A DNA stretch of 48,944 nt, from assembly GCA_023144005.1 (NCBI GenBank), contig JAGLGN010000025.1, forward strand, positions 1 through 48,944. The letters run 5' to 3'. The position numbers and the translations under genes are program-made. This document shows, piece after piece, positions 24,861-34,714 of the stretch; position 1 is the stretch's first letter; every line of letters begins with the position of its first letter. The notes beneath the pieces are model-generated. The model saw nothing but the letters and a program-made list of their open reading frames with translations. It was not told where the DNA came from and searched no databases. This stretch comes from a bacterium (GTDB lineage: Bacteria; AUK180).

Positions 24861-25887
24861 CGTTCCATATACTTGTGAAAAGCTCCTCGTCTTCCTTTGT
24901 GAATTCAAGGCCTCTTCTGGGCATTACGGCTTTCGCGGTTCCCATGGCCTTTTCCAGTTTATATATAGTACCCCTATCCGCCCGGCCCCAATAATATGAT
25001 GTATATTCTTTTTTGAAAAAACCGCCGCCAAAGAGGTTTGCCGAAAAACCGATTACCGTACCGCTGTTTATTAATGTTCCGATACCCGTCTTGGAGTGAT
25101 CACCACAGAAGGTGCCTATCTTATTCGAGCCCGTATCGATCAATTTACCATTTAACTGTATGGCGATTCCGCCATAAGTGTTCTTGAGGTCGGATGTCGT
25201 GGTGAATGCACCGAGATTCACGAACGAGCCGAAGATCGAATGGCCGACAAAACCCTCATGACACTTATTGGAAAAGGGATAGAATATCGAATCTTCAACT
25301 TCACCGCCGATGCGGACCTTGTCAAAGAATGAACAGTTCTCCCTGACCTTCGCGGATAATATCTGCACATCACGACCGATATATGCCGGGCCTTCGATTC
25401 TTGAAAAAGCATTGATCACCGCGCCTTTGTCAATAATTACCGGACCGTCCGATGTATCAAAATGAACATGTTCCTCTATTCTTGCAGCGCCCAGATCCGT
25501 CACCTTGTTTTCTTCGAATCCCAAGAATGCGGCATCTTCTTTGATAAAGGTACCGTTATCCATCATCATTTGAAATGCATATTCAAACAATAGCGATTCT
25601 TCAGTATCCACGCGTTCTTTCTCTTCACCGAAAGATGCCACCATCCTTCCCGAAGCATCATATAGCGCCTGGCCCGGCTGAAGGGCAAAGATCTTCTCAA
25701 GAGCTGCAAATCCCCTGAACGCTCCGTTAATTTCGACATCCATTGTTTCAGGATTGTGATCCTTCGTCATACAAAAACCGGCAACGCGCATTCTATTGGT
25801 CATCGTTCCATAGAACATATCAACCGATTCCCTTGAAAGAGAAAAGGGATACATATTATCCTTTCCATCATCAAAATAATTTATCAT
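24844..25887 (-). CDS. GlmU-like left-handed beta-helix acyltransferase domain protein
   Basis: 347 residues. The C-terminal two thirds show hexapeptide-type repeats (VIIDKGAVINAFSRIEGPAY, IGTFCGDHSKTGIGTLINSG) and NLGAFTTTSDLKNTYG, as in GlmU and the alternative GlmU-like sugar nucleotidyltransferase family of Bacteroidetes-like bacteria. The N-terminal part keeps the linker-like region but lacks the GxGTRxxP pyrophosphorylase signature, so only acetyl or acyl transfer to a sugar phosphate is expected. It is last in the long minus-strand operon and overlaps the MBL gene by 17 nt. The C-terminal codons fall in a dispersed repeat. Confidence 0.75.
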   Translation of the reverse strand: MINYFDDGKDNMYPFSLSRESVDMFYGTMTNRMRVAGFCMTKDHNPETMDVEINGAFRGFAALEKIFALQPGQALYDASGRMVASFGEEKERVDTEESLLFEYAFQMMMDNGTFIKEDAAFLGFEENKVTDLGAARIEEHVHFDTSDGPVIIDKGAVINAFSRIEGPAYIGRDVQILSAKVRENCSFFDKVRIGGEVEDSIFYPFSNKCHEGFVGHSIFGSFVNLGAFTTTSDLKNTYGGIAIQLNGKLIDTGSNKIGTFCGDHSKTGIGTLINSGTVIGFSANLFGGGFFKKEYTSYYWGRADRGTIYKLEKAMGTAKAVMPRRGLEFTKEDEELFTSIWNEENRG

Positions 25888-26509
25888 CTGCCATTACCTC
25901 TTTTAATATTTGATTGTACTTCAATTCCTTTCCGAGCTCAGTGATCTCCATATGACCGGGAAGAATGACCGTTTCTCCGGGAAAGAGTTCAGCGACTTTT
26001 CTCAGGCTTGCGCTCATCTGTGCCATATCCCCTCCGAAAAAATCGGTTCGCCCGATCGAATCTTTAAATATGAGATCCCCGCAAAAAAGATGAGCCTCAT
26101 AATAGAAAGCGAGGCCTCCGGGAGTATGCCCGGGCAACAAATAGGCCTCCATCGCAACTCCATCAATGGTGAGTGCTTCCTTTTGAGACGAAACAATGAT
26201 ATCCGGCTCCAGTGTGAAGCCTTCCATATCGAGAAATTCGGAAAGCGAACCACCCATATTGTGAAATTCCAACTCATCCTCTGACATTAGAAGCTGACAG
26301 TCAAATTTCTCTCTTAATGCTTGCACACCGCATGCATGGTCATCATGACAATGGGTGAGCAGGATGGCTGAGATATTCTTTCCATTTAACTTAGATAGGA
26401 TATCTCTGTCTCCCGGATCAATGATGATATAGCCGGTGCTTCCTTTGATCAAATAGCAATTGGTGCCAAGGTCGCCTACAATAAGTTTCTCATAGATTTT
26501 CTTTTGCAA
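25871..26509 (-). CDS. MBL-fold hydrolase, glyoxalase II-like
   Basis: 212 residues with the metallo-beta-lactamase HxHxDH motif THCHDDHACG (H53, H55, D57, H58) and later LPGHTPGGLAFY, LFCGDLIFKDSIGRTDFFGG and ILPGHMEIT. This is the YcbL/GloB2 subgroup of hydroxyacylglutathione hydrolase-like enzymes, which hydrolyse thioesters in the cytoplasm; the true substrate is uncertain. The start is TTG, supported by GGAGG 8 nt upstream. It overlaps the ROK kinase gene by 20 nt. Confidence 0.9.
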   Translation of the reverse strand: MQKKIYEKLIVGDLGTNCYLIKGSTGYIIIDPGDRDILSKLNGKNISAILLTHCHDDHACGVQALREKFDCQLLMSEDELEFHNMGGSLSEFLDMEGFTLEPDIIVSSQKEALTIDGVAMEAYLLPGHTPGGLAFYYEAHLFCGDLIFKDSIGRTDFFGGDMAQMSASLRKVAELFPGETVILPGHMEITELGKELKYNQILKEVMADDKLF

Positions 26510-27446
26510 GCAGATAGCCTCCGTATAATGCGGAATTTTCAGAAAGATCTATTCGGCGTAAACGCAGCCCCTTCACCATCTCGGGGAAACCGTTTGTCCG
26601 AAGATATTCTCTCGCGGTCGGTAAAATATATTTCAAAGCAAGATACATCCCGCCGCCTATGAAGATCGCTTCCGGATTAAAGATATTTGTTATGGTCGTC
26701 AAGCCCATGCCCAGATAATGCCCCGTTTGCTCAAAAAATTCAATTGCATGCGGATTACCGGCAGCGGCTTCCTTATAGACCTCTTTCGGGGTGAACTCCT
26801 TGAGTTTGCTTAGGAACTCCTTCTTCTTAACAGGGTCACCCAGCAAGAGCTCCAAGCGCTTTTTTATTCCGCTTGCCGATACATATGCCTCAAGGCAGCC
26901 GGCAGAACCACATCCGCAATCAATACCCTCGTTCATGATCTCGATATGGCCGAATTCGCCAGCGAAGCCGTCTCGTCCGTGAAGAAGTTTGCCGTCTTCA
27001 ATATACGCTCCGCCCAGTCCGGTGCCGAGTGTGAGTACTATCACATAGCTGTAATGGGACCGTAATTTCCTGTAGTATTCGCCAAAAGCGACAAGGTTAA
27101 CATCATTATCAAAATACGAAGGTAAGTCGTATGCCTTTGAAAAGAACTCTTTAAAATTGACATTCTTCCAACCGGGGAAATTCGCGGAGTGATGCATGAT
27201 CCCCTTTTTGATATCAAGAGGCCCGGGAGATCCCATCCCGATGGCAGCCAGATCATCCTTTGTGATAAGGGCCTTCTTGAGCATACTGTCAATTTTGCTC
27301 TTCAGCTTTTTAAAGAACCGCTCAACTCCAAATTGTGCTTCGGTGGCAAATCTGCCTTTTTTAACAATACTTCCGGTATTGTCCATGATCGCAAGCTTAG
27401 TTCCATTTCCCCCAAGATCGATCGAAAGTATAAATTTTTCTCTCAT
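26490..27446 (-). CDS. ROK family sugar kinase
   Basis: 318 residues. The ATP motif is LSIDLGGNGTKLAIMD, the substrate region IGMGSPGPLDIKKG, the catalytic Asp lies in SYFDNDVNLVAFGEY, and the zinc-binding ROK signature is CGCGSAGCLEAYVSASG. GTGLGGAYIEDGKL completes the family pattern. It most likely phosphorylates glucose or another hexose with ATP. No transcriptional-regulator HTH is present, so it is an enzyme rather than a NagC-type repressor. It overlaps yifB by 4 nt. Confidence 0.92.
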   Translation of the reverse strand: MREKFILSIDLGGNGTKLAIMDNTGSIVKKGRFATEAQFGVERFFKKLKSKIDSMLKKALITKDDLAAIGMGSPGPLDIKKGIMHHSANFPGWKNVNFKEFFSKAYDLPSYFDNDVNLVAFGEYYRKLRSHYSYVIVLTLGTGLGGAYIEDGKLLHGRDGFAGEFGHIEIMNEGIDCGCGSAGCLEAYVSASGIKKRLELLLGDPVKKKEFLSKLKEFTPKEVYKEAAAGNPHAIEFFEQTGHYLGMGLTTITNIFNPEAIFIGGGMYLALKYILPTAREYLRTNGFPEMVKGLRLRRIDLSENSALYGGYLLAKENL

Positions 27447-28957
27447 ATTCCCCTATCTACTATTCTGTAATTCAATGCCTCGCTTAAATGCTGCGGCATA
27501 ATCTCCTCGGCACCTTCAAGGTCGGCTATCGTTCTGGAAATCTTCAGTATCTTCTTATAGCTCCTCGCGGAGAATCTGTATAATTTCATCGCGTCAACAA
27601 GAAGTTTCTCTGATTCTTTTCCAAGACGGCAGTATTCCTCTAAGATCTTATCATTCATATTGCCGTTTTCCGAAAACTTTTCATTCTTGTATCTTCCGCG
27701 CTGAATATCCCTGACAGTCTCTATTCTTTTTCTAATGATCTCCGAGCTTTCACCCTGCGGGCGTTCCTTCAATTCCTCAACTGCCACCGGCATCACTTCA
27801 ATATGCATGTCTATACGGTCCATTATGGGGCCCGAGATCTTCTTTCTATATCGATGGATCTCATTCATAGAGCAGGTACACTCATGATACGGGTCGTTGA
27901 AGTATCCGCATGGGCAGGGATTCATGGCAGCGACAAGAATAAAGTCAGCCGGAAAATTGACAGTCGAACGGGCACGCGATATTGTAATATCCCCATTCTC
28001 CAGAGGTTCACGGAGCGCTTCCACAGAGGCCTTTGAAAACTCAGGAAATTCATCCAAAAAGAGAACGCCTTTATGGGCAAGTGAGATCTCTCCCGGCCTG
28101 GGAAATGTACCTCCGCCGATAAGCCCGATCTTTGAAATTGAGCTGTGCGGGTCTCTGAAGGGCCTGACAGATACAAGATCACCGGAAGTGAGCCCGGCGA
28201 CCGAATGAATTCTGGAGACCTCAATGGCCTCATCCAGTTCCATTCGCGGCATGATCGAAAGAACCCTTTTGGCCAGCATTGATTTACCCGCTCCGGGAGG
28301 GCCGATCATCAGTATATTATGTCCGCCGCCAATGGCGATCTCAAGGGCTCTCTTTACCAGATACTGCCCTTTGACATCTGAGAAATCCAAGGCGTAATCA
28401 TTGAGTTGATCCCGATATTGCTCGAAATTGACCTTATGCCTTACACCTGTATCGCTTCTGATATGCTCTATGACATCATAGAGATTATCAAAGCCGTAAA
28501 CATTTACTTCCTCTATGATCGCGCATTCCGTCGCATTTTTCTTAGGTACGATCACATTTCTAATTTCTTTGGACTTGGCGAGCATGGCAATAGAAATACC
28601 GCCCGAAATAGGCCGCAGTTCGCCATTCAATGAAAGCTCTCCCGCAAAAAGCGTATCCGCCGAAGGGGCAGGGATCAGGCCATCTTCCGCTAAAATACCG
28701 AGCGCAATGGGAAGGTCATACGATGAGCCTTCTTTTTTTATATCCGCTGGAGCAAGATTTACCGTCAGGCGTTTCAGCGGAAATTCAAATCCGCTGGAAG
28801 AGATCGCGGTACGGACCCTTTCTCTGCTCTCCTTAACTGCATTATCAGGCAGACCCACAATTGTAAATGCGGTCAGACCTCCGGAGATATCGATCTCCAC
28901 CTCAACCCTTCTGGAATCAAGCCCCTCTATTGAAGCCGATAATAATTTAGTTACCAT
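27443..28957 (-). CDS. YifB/ComM family AAA+ ATPase
   Basis: 504 residues. The N-terminal Lon-protease-like domain (about 20-170, without protease activity in this family) is followed by a Mg-chelatase-type AAA+ domain with Walker A GPPGAGKSMLAKRV at 219-232, LFLDEFPEFSKASVEALREP as Walker B, and the zinc-like AAMNPCPCGYFNDPYHECTC. The C-terminal helical domain ends LSEALNYRIVDR. ComM acts as a branch-migration helicase during natural transformation. The length and motifs are complete. It overlaps yraN by 7 nt. Confidence 0.96.
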   Translation of the reverse strand: MVTKLLSASIEGLDSRRVEVEIDISGGLTAFTIVGLPDNAVKESRERVRTAISSSGFEFPLKRLTVNLAPADIKKEGSSYDLPIALGILAEDGLIPAPSADTLFAGELSLNGELRPISGGISIAMLAKSKEIRNVIVPKKNATECAIIEEVNVYGFDNLYDVIEHIRSDTGVRHKVNFEQYRDQLNDYALDFSDVKGQYLVKRALEIAIGGGHNILMIGPPGAGKSMLAKRVLSIMPRMELDEAIEVSRIHSVAGLTSGDLVSVRPFRDPHSSISKIGLIGGGTFPRPGEISLAHKGVLFLDEFPEFSKASVEALREPLENGDITISRARSTVNFPADFILVAAMNPCPCGYFNDPYHECTCSMNEIHRYRKKISGPIMDRIDMHIEVMPVAVEELKERPQGESSEIIRKRIETVRDIQRGRYKNEKFSENGNMNDKILEEYCRLGKESEKLLVDAMKLYRFSARSYKKILKISRTIADLEGAEEIMPQHLSEALNYRIVDRGI

Positions 28958-29298
28958 TTAAAATATCCCCTCCTGAAATCAATTTCTTCTCCTGTTATTG
29001 AAACGATGCCGAAAGTCACATTAAAATTCCTGTATCCTTTCCTCTTTGCCAGAAAACCCTTCGCAGCGGTCATGACATTGTTCTTCTTTCGACTGTCAAC
29101 GAACTCAAATCCCCTGCCGTAGGCGGGACTATATCTGAATTTCACCTCTACAAAGCAAAGCTCTTCCGCTTTTACTGCGATCAGGTCAACTTCCTTGTGT
29201 CCAAAGATGTAATTCTCCTCTATAATGGTCCAGCCGCGCTGCTGAAGATAGGTCCGAGCGATCTTCTCGTATTTTTTACCCTCTGCGCGTTTATTCAT
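28951..29298 (-). CDS. yraN: YraN family (UPF0102) endonuclease-like protein
   Basis: 115 residues. GKKYEKIARTYLQQRGWTII is the usual YraN opening. IFGHKEVDLIAVKAEELCFV with EVKFRY provides the D...ExK restriction-nuclease core, and the C-terminus carries INVTFGIVSI-like FNVTFGIVSITGEEIDF. It is nuclease-like, with genome-maintenance function suggested by its constant association with rnhB and yifB. It starts 4 nt inside the end of rnhB. Confidence 0.92.
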   Translation of the reverse strand: MNKRAEGKKYEKIARTYLQQRGWTIIEENYIFGHKEVDLIAVKAEELCFVEVKFRYSPAYGRGFEFVDSRKKNNVMTAAKGFLAKRKGYRNFNVTFGIVSITGEEIDFRRGYFKW

Positions 29299-29939
29299 GA
29301 AAATAAATTATCCTCTCCCATCGACCTCATCGGTTCAAAGCTCCGGCGGTGAACGGCGGATGGCCCAAATTCATTAATGGCCGCAAGATGTTCTTTTGTC
29401 CCATATCCCTTATGCTTCGCAAAGCCATATTGTGGATACTTCTCCCCCAATATGATCATGAGCCGGTCACGCACCACCTTCGCGATAATGGAAGCCGCAC
29501 CGATGGAGTAGATCCGCAGATCCCCCTTAATGAAGGAGTGCTGCTCAATATCAGCAATGGGAAGCTTCAAGGCATCAAGTAAAAGTACCTGAGGCGAAGG
29601 TGAAAGCATTGCAACAAGCCTTACGGCGGCATTCTTTGTCGCATTGAGAATATTCACCTTATCGATTTCCTCCGGCCATGAGATCCCGACGCAGTATGAA
29701 ATACAATGCATCTGGATCTGATAGAACAGAGATTCCCGCCTCTTAGAAGTAAGCTTCTTTGAGTCAGTTATCCCCTCGATCCTCTCAGAGATCATTACTC
29801 CGCCAACGACCACGGGACCGGCAAGGGCACCCCTGCCGGCCTCGTCTATGCCGCAGATCCTTGTAAAGCCTTTTTCCCGTAAAAGGTTTTCAGCATCGAA
29901 AGGCGAACCTTCTTCAAGGCCGCCGTCCAAGAAAATCAT
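29295..29939 (-). CDS. rnhB: Ribonuclease HII
   Basis: 214 residues. It removes the RNA strand of RNA-DNA hybrids and single ribonucleotides from [20 protein letters not shown] contains the catalytic Asp-Glu pair, [10 protein letters not shown] the third acidic residue, and [30 protein letters not shown] and [12 protein letters not shown] are invariant family segments. It overlaps rplS by 4 nt. It carries a short N-terminal extension before the catalytic core. Confidence 0.97.
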   Translation of the reverse strand: MIFLDGGLEEGSPFDAENLLREKGFTRICGIDEAGRGALAGPVVVGGVMISERIEGITDSKKLTSKRRESLFYQIQMHCISYCVGISWPEEIDKVNILNATKNAAVRLVAMLSPSPQVLLLDALKLPIADIEQHSFIKGDLRIYSIGAASIIAKVVRDRLMIILGEKYPQYGFAKHKGYGTKEHLAAINEFGPSAVHRRSFEPMRSMGEDNLFS

Positions 29940-30304
29940 TTTCTTCTACTTGGTTCTTTAATTCTTGCTGATTTGCCCTTTCTTTCTCTAAGGTAATAGA
30001 TCTTGGCTCTACGGACCTTTCCTCTTTTCACCACATCGATCTTCTCGATGGAAGGTGTAAATAATGGGAAAGTTCTCTCAACGCCCACATCCATGGAAAC
30101 CCTTCGGACGGTAAAGGACGCTTCAACGCCTTTTCCTTTCTTTCTGATCACAACTCCCTGGAAACCCTGGAGTCTGCTTTTACTTCCTTCGACGACCCTT
30201 ACCCATACTTTCACCGTATCACCTACGGAAAATTCGGATATGTTCCTGTCTTTGGAAAGCTCTTCCTCATAATGTTTTTTTATGTCGTTCATGAGGTCGT
30301 TCAT
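29936..30304 (-). CDS. rplS: 50S ribosomal protein bL19
   Basis: 122 residues, normal length. [59 protein letters not shown] and [20 protein letters not shown] are diagnostic. It sits at the 30S-50S interface. It starts 2 nt after the SPOUT methyltransferase gene. Its position at the 3' end of the rpsP-rimM-trmD cluster is the conserved bacterial order. Confidence 0.98.
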   Translation of the reverse strand: MNDLMNDIKKHYEEELSKDRNISEFSVGDTVKVWVRVVEGSKSRLQGFQGVVIRKKGKGVEASFTVRRVSMDVGVERTFPLFTPSIEKIDVVKRGKVRRAKIYYLRERKGKSARIKEPSRRK

Positions 30305-30306
30305 AA

Positions 30307-30882
30307 TTAATCCTCCTTATACATCAATCTGTCTAAAATTATTGAAGCAGCCGAACGCACGGAAAGATGATTAAAATCCGAGTATCCGTTCACTGCTTCC
30401 AAGATGAGATCTGACTCAAGCATGATCTCATCGGGTATTCCCCATCCGGTTCCAAAAAGGATGAGAAACACGTCATCTTGAGAGAATAGTTTTTCTCTCA
30501 GATCAGCATAGCTTATGGTATTTGGAAATACCTTAGCAGAAGTAGTTACAAGTATTGGTCTTTTCTTCTCCGCTCTTTCAATAAATCTCATCGCGGCTAC
30601 AAGGTCGTTCACCGGTTTGATGAGCTTCAATGCGATCTTTCTGTTATGATTAAAAGAGCTTCCGAACCCTTTTTCCCAGTATTCGACTATTCTATTGATC
30701 AGTCTCTTCTGCGAGGGTACGGGATTTATCAGAAAATACCGTTTAACGCCATAAGTGGCGGAAGCACGCGCGATATCGTGAACACTTAACGGAGTGATGG
30801 AAGTAACAACAAGGTCCTTCATCTTGTTAAGGCTGGGATAATTCATAAGGGCTGTATAGACAGAGGCCTTTATTTTTTTCAT
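30307..30882 (-). CDS. SPOUT-type RNA methyltransferase (RNA_Me_trans, PF09936 type)
   Basis: 191 residues. [52 protein letters not shown] and [21 protein letters not shown] follow the small SPOUT family that sits next to trmD in Thermotogae, Aquificae and several candidate phyla. The trefoil-knot C-terminus should bind SAM. The RNA target is not known; tRNA is likely from the context. It overlaps trmD by 4 nt. Confidence 0.9.
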   Translation of the reverse strand: MKKIKASVYTALMNYPSLNKMKDLVVTSITPLSVHDIARASATYGVKRYFLINPVPSQKRLINRIVEYWEKGFGSSFNHNRKIALKLIKPVNDLVAAMRFIERAEKKRPILVTTSAKVFPNTISYADLREKLFSQDDVFLILFGTGWGIPDEIMLESDLILEAVNGYSDFNHLSVRSAASIILDRLMYKED

Positions 30883-31514
30883 ATCCTCTCGCTATTCTCC
30901 TCTCTCCATTTGTCGATCTTCGCATGGTTTCCCGAGAGCAATACGGAAGGGACACTGATCCCACCGAACTCCCTTGGACGGGTAAATTGAGGGAAATCCC
31001 TCTGTGAACCCTTGGAGTAGGTTTCATTTGCCGTAACTTCCGGATCAAGGATCTCGGGTATAAATCTGGCAGCACTTTCTATCAAAGTCATCGCGGGGAT
31101 CTCTCCTCCGAAAAGAACATACTTACCGATAGAGACCTCTGCGTCAACACAGTCCAGAAAGCGTTGATCAACACCCTCATATCTTCCGCAGAAAATGAGT
31201 AGATGATCATGTTTACTGAATCGGGCTGCCCGGGTCTTTGTGAGCAGCTTTCCACCGGCGCTCATAAGAATGGTAAATGTATTGTCTTGTTTCAATGTCT
31301 CCCATGCCCTGTAAAGCGGCTCGATCATCAAGATCATTCCGCGGCCGCCGCCAAAGGGATAATCATCCACTTGACGATGCTTATCGCGGGTAAAGGTCCG
31401 AAGATCGTGGGCTTGAACTTCTATCTTTCCTTCCCTGATGCTCTTGCCGAGAAGGCCGCTTTCAAAGAAGGGTTCAAAAAGTTCAGGAAAGATCGTTACA
31501 ACATCAATCCGCAT
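30879..31514 (-). CDS. trmD: tRNA (guanine-37-N1)-methyltransferase TrmD
   Basis: 211 residues. Family segments are VVTIFPELFEPFFESGLLGK, DLRTFTRDKHRQVDDYPFGG, LIFCGRYEGVDQRFLD, GKYVLFGGEIPAMTLIESAA and PSVLLSGNHAKIDKWR. It methylates G37 of tRNAs next to the anticodon to prevent frameshifting. It is about 20-30 residues shorter than the usual form because the C-terminal helical extension is trimmed, but all catalytic parts are present. It overlaps rimM by 11 nt. Confidence 0.97.
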   Translation of the reverse strand: MRIDVVTIFPELFEPFFESGLLGKSIREGKIEVQAHDLRTFTRDKHRQVDDYPFGGGRGMILMIEPLYRAWETLKQDNTFTILMSAGGKLLTKTRAARFSKHDHLLIFCGRYEGVDQRFLDCVDAEVSIGKYVLFGGEIPAMTLIESAARFIPEILDPEVTANETYSKGSQRDFPQFTRPREFGGISVPSVLLSGNHAKIDKWREENSERI

Positions 31515-32034
31515 GATAGTCCTTTATCCTGGCGGAATTCCAGATCACCACTCCCTTCTCAAGATCAACCTGAACAATGAGTTCCTGAAGGAATGGAATT
31601 TCCGTGATCCTGCCTTTAGCATCTTTGACTGTGATCAGGTCATACATTGGCGTTTCAATAAAGCCGTTTACCACTCCGAAAATATTTCCTTCCTCATCGC
31701 TGCAGGAAAGTCCTTCAAGATCGGAATAATAGATCTCGCTGTTCTCACGGGGAAGGTCTTTCGAGCGCATATAAAGTTCCCTGCCGACAAGTTTCTCCGC
31801 TTCATCTATAGAAGCACATCCTTCGATGGTAATGACCAGAGCGGCTTTATGACTTCTTGCATCAAGAACCTTAACGGTTTTCATTTCTTCACCGGCCTTC
31901 ATATACACCGTCTTTGAAGATATGATCTCAGGATCAATACTCCATTGAGAATAGAGTTTCATCTGACCCTTAATGCCGAATGTCGTTGATAATTTGCCCA
32001 AAAGTAAGAGATCGTCAGTTTTCTTTGTTGTCAT
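31504..32034 (-). CDS. rimM: 16S rRNA processing protein RimM
   Basis: 176 residues, normal length. LLGKLSTTFGIKGQMKLYSQ is the N-terminal barrel signature. YYSDLEGLSCSDEEGNIFGV and TEIPFLQELIVQVDLEKGVV form the C-terminal PRC domain. It helps 30S head maturation around uS19. It overlaps khpA by 20 nt at its 5' end and trmD at its 3' end. Confidence 0.95.
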   Translation of the reverse strand: MTTKKTDDLLLLGKLSTTFGIKGQMKLYSQWSIDPEIISSKTVYMKAGEEMKTVKVLDARSHKAALVITIEGCASIDEAEKLVGRELYMRSKDLPRENSEIYYSDLEGLSCSDEEGNIFGVVNGFIETPMYDLITVKDAKGRITEIPFLQELIVQVDLEKGVVIWNSARIKDYHAD

Positions 32035-32263
32035 TAAATCTTACAATGGCTCCTTTGCCATGTTTTCTTGCGATCGATGTGACTATTGTCCTGATAGCGC
32101 TGGCATTCCTGCCTGATTTACCAATGACCTTTCCCACATCCTTTGGATCTACATTGATCTCAAAAACAAACTCCGACGAACTCTGCACCTGCACAATGCT
32201 AACAGCGTCCTTATTATCCACAAGACACTTAATAATGCTTAAAAGTACTTCTTTGATTTCCAT
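32015..32263 (-). CDS. khpA: KH-domain RNA-binding protein KhpA
   Basis: 82 residues, a single type II KH domain with DVGKVIGKSGRNASAIRTIV (GKSG is the GxxG RNA-binding loop). Found between rpsP and rimM in most bacteria; partners with KhpB in some species to bind small RNAs. Length and order are typical. Confidence 0.95.
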   Translation of the reverse strand: MEIKEVLLSIIKCLVDNKDAVSIVQVQSSSEFVFEINVDPKDVGKVIGKSGRNASAIRTIVTSIARKHGKGAIVRFNDNKEN

Positions 32264-32299
32264 AATCTCATCACCTGATATAGCCGGTGTACCAGAATA

Positions 32300-33043
32300 C
32301 TACTTCTTATCCTCTTCAGATGCCGCGGCTTCTTCGGCTACGGGCTCATCCTTTGCCTCAGGTTTTTCTTCCTTTGCTTCTTCAGCGGCGGGAGCTTCTT
32401 CCTGAACTTCAGATGCCGCAGCATCTTCGGTCTTGGCTTCTTCAGCTACGGGCTCATCCTTGGCCTCAGGTTTTTCTTCTTTTGCTTCTGCAACAGGAGC
32501 TTCTTCCTTCACTTCAGATGCCGCAGCATCTTCGGTCTTGGCTTCTTCAGCTACTGGCGCTTCCTTTGCTTCAGGTTTTTCTTCCTTGACTTCAGGAGCG
32601 GGAGCTTCTTCTTTTGCTTCAACCTTCGGGGGTTCGGCAACGGCTGCAGGCGCCTGCGATTGCGTTTCAGCTTCTTCAGCAACGGCCTGAGCTTTGTTTT
32701 TATTCTTTTTCAGGCGGTCTTTTTTGGGTTTTTCCACAAGCAGAAGTTCTTTCGCGGGAAGGGCTTCGATGGAAGGATCTTTCTTGAAATCCTCATACCA
32801 TGTGAAAAAGCCGGCTTTTGAAAGAAGGTTCTTAGCAACTAATGTGGGCTTCGCGCCTTTGCGCATCCATTCAGCAATGACCTTCGAGTCGGTCTTGAGA
32901 AGGAGTTTACTCTTGAGAGGATTATAATGCCCCAATCTCTCCAGAACTTCTCCGTCACGAGGCTTTCTCGAATCAGCAACTACCAAGCGGTAGTAGGGTT
33001 GTTTTTTCTTGCCAACCCTTTTCAATCTTATTTTTAACGACAT
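32300..33043 (-). CDS. rpsP: 30S ribosomal protein bS16 with long repetitive acidic tail
   Basis: 247 residues against the usual 80-90. Residues 1-95 are normal bS16 ([48 protein letters not shown]). After a basic linker ([15 protein letters not shown]) comes a tail of about 125 residues made of Ala, Glu, Lys, Pro and Val. It has three imperfect repeats of period 35-36 that begin KEEKPEAK at residues 153, 188 and 224, including [14 protein letters not shown]. The tail should be unstructured and strongly acidic. AT-neutral coding DNA repeats accordingly, so copy number could vary by slippage. Tails of this style occur on S16 in a few phyla; the role is unknown. Confidence 0.95.
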   Translation of the reverse strand: MSLKIRLKRVGKKKQPYYRLVVADSRKPRDGEVLERLGHYNPLKSKLLLKTDSKVIAEWMRKGAKPTLVAKNLLSKAGFFTWYEDFKKDPSIEALPAKELLLVEKPKKDRLKKNKNKAQAVAEEAETQSQAPAAVAEPPKVEAKEEAPAPEVKEEKPEAKEAPVAEEAKTEDAAASEVKEEAPVAEAKEEKPEAKDEPVAEEAKTEDAAASEVQEEAPAAEEAKEEKPEAKDEPVAEEAAASEEDKK

Positions 33044-33060
33044 AGTACCTCCTATTATCT

Positions 33061-34383
33061 CTAAAAAGGTAGATTAATATTTTTCATCATCTTCTTCATA
33101 TTTCCCTTCTTCATCATCTTTTTTGTCTTGTCGAAGTTCTTTATGAAGCGGTTCACATCAATTATTGAATTGCCGCTGCCCGCGGCGATCCTCTTTCTTC
33201 TATTATGATTTATCATTGAGGGAGTAGATCTTTCTTCCGGTGTCATGGAAAGTATCATCGCCTCAATATGCTTAAGATCTTTCTCGGATGGGATCTGCGA
33301 TTTCATCTGTTTTGACATCTGGGAGAAGCCCGGCATCATCTCAAGTATCGATTCCAGTGAGCCCATTTTGTTTATCTGTTTCATTTGTTCGAGATAGTCA
33401 TTGAAATCAAAACGGGCGCTAAGTATCTTCTCCATCTGCTTTTGTGCCTGCTCTTCATCAATAGCATCCTTGGCTTTCTCGACAAGTGAGAGAACATCGC
33501 CCATTCCCAGAATACGCTGAGCCATTCGATCGGGATGGAACACTTCCATATCCCCGATATGTTCGCCTGTACCTGCAAAAAGCAGAGGAGCATCAGAGAT
33601 TGCCCGGACAGAGAGCGCAGCACCGCCGCGCGTATCGGAATCAAGCTTTGTAAGAATGCTTCCTGTAATATTCAGAAGTTCGTTGAACTCCCTGGCAACA
33701 TTAGCCGCGTCCTGACCCGCCATGGAGTCAACCACCAGGATGATCTCATTGGATTCGGCGGTTTTCTTGATAGCAAGCGCCTCCTTCATCATGGCATCAT
33801 CGATATGCAGTCGTCCCGCGGTATCTATTATAAGAATATCGTATCCGTTCTTTCTTGCGTGATCATATGCCTTTTTCGCTATCTTGACGGGTTTACTGCC
33901 AGAATGATCAAAGCTCTCAAGGTCGTTGTTATTACACAGTATCTTCAGCTGCTCAATGGCGGCAGGCCGATAAACATCAACGGAAACCGTAAGGACCTTG
34001 AATCCAGCGCTCTGAAAATGATGCGCGAGTTTCGCTGTATGCGTGGTCTTTCCTGAACCCTGAAGCCCAACGATCTCAAAGACGGTAAGCTTTCCCTTGA
34101 CAGGCGCTAATTCTACTGCCGTCTCACCCATGACCTTGACGAATTCCTGATACACTATGTCGATAATCTGCTGATATGGGGTGAGGGAAGCAAGTATCTT
34201 CTCTCCGGTGGCCAGTTCTTTGACATTCTTGATAAATGAGGAGGCAACCTTATAGTGAACATCCGCTTCCAAAAGCGCTACACGCACTTCACGGAGAACT
34301 TCTTCCACATAGGATGCGGTAAGGCGCTTGCCCTGCAGTTTTGCAAAAGTATTGCGCAGACGCTCTTTCAGATTATCCAGCAT
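33061..34383 (-). CDS. ffh: Signal recognition particle GTPase Ffh
   Basis: 440 residues from ATG 34383, preceded by AAGAGGG. The N domain opens [19 protein letters not shown]. The G domain has [24 protein letters not shown] and [14 protein letters not shown]. The M domain is methionine-rich, with [16 protein letters not shown]-like [19 protein letters not shown] for 4.5S RNA and ends [16 protein letters not shown]. It targets ribosomes making membrane proteins to FtsY. The start overlaps ylxM by 11 nt. Confidence 0.98.
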   Translation of the reverse strand: MLDNLKERLRNTFAKLQGKRLTASYVEEVLREVRVALLEADVHYKVASSFIKNVKELATGEKILASLTPYQQIIDIVYQEFVKVMGETAVELAPVKGKLTVFEIVGLQGSGKTTHTAKLAHHFQSAGFKVLTVSVDVYRPAAIEQLKILCNNNDLESFDHSGSKPVKIAKKAYDHARKNGYDILIIDTAGRLHIDDAMMKEALAIKKTAESNEIILVVDSMAGQDAANVAREFNELLNITGSILTKLDSDTRGGAALSVRAISDAPLLFAGTGEHIGDMEVFHPDRMAQRILGMGDVLSLVEKAKDAIDEEQAQKQMEKILSARFDFNDYLEQMKQINKMGSLESILEMMPGFSQMSKQMKSQIPSEKDLKHIEAMILSMTPEERSTPSMINHNRRKRIAAGSGNSIIDVNRFIKNFDKTKKMMKKGNMKKMMKNINLPF

Positions 34384-34657
34384 CGGATACCCTCTTGGCT
34401 TCGGCAAGCTTGTATTGAGAAATGGTCTTTCTCATTTTTAATACCTGCAGTTTATCCTCGAATTTCTCCATCTTACCAATGCCGCGCATGATAACATCAT
34501 ATACGCATTGCCTTGTCTTTCCCTCGACCTCGCCGATCTCTTCCAGAGTATAATTATCCTCATAATAGCGGATAAGATAATTACGCTGTTTACTGGACAG
34601 AAGATCGCCATAAACATCAATAAGGGGTCCGACTACGAAATGGTCTTTCTTAAGCAT
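34373..34657 (-). CDS. ylxM: YlxM family SRP-associated HTH protein
   Basis: About 94 residues from ATG 34657; GTG two codons earlier is unlikely because it would touch the -10 box. GDLLSSKQRNYLIRYYEDNY, LEEIGEVEGKTRQCVYDVIM and KMEKFEDKLQVLKMR match the sigma-region-4-like YlxM family, which is co-encoded with ffh and modulates the SRP pathway. It is the first gene of the long operon, and transcription probably starts at its start codon. Confidence 0.93.
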   Translation of the reverse strand: MLKKDHFVVGPLIDVYGDLLSSKQRNYLIRYYEDNYTLEEIGEVEGKTRQCVYDVIMRGIGKMEKFEDKLQVLKMRKTISQYKLAEAKRVSDAG

Positions 34658-34664
34658 AGGCACT

Positions 34665-34692
34665 ATTATACCCTATTAGAATTTATTGTCAA
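34665..34692 (-). promoter_or_regulatory. Consensus promoter of the ylxM-ffh operon, leaderless
   Basis: On the minus strand TTGACA (34687-34692), 16-nt spacer, TATAAT (34665-34670), then 7 nt to ATG 34657. Its -35 box faces another TTGACA-like hexamer at 34702-34707 in mirror orientation. Confidence 0.85.
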
Positions 34693-34714
34693 GTTTTTTC
34701 TTTGACAAGCACTT

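Noticed and set aside
32287-32690. Plus-strand ORFs over the bS16 tail
   Set aside because: They are shadows of the Ala/Glu repeat in another frame.
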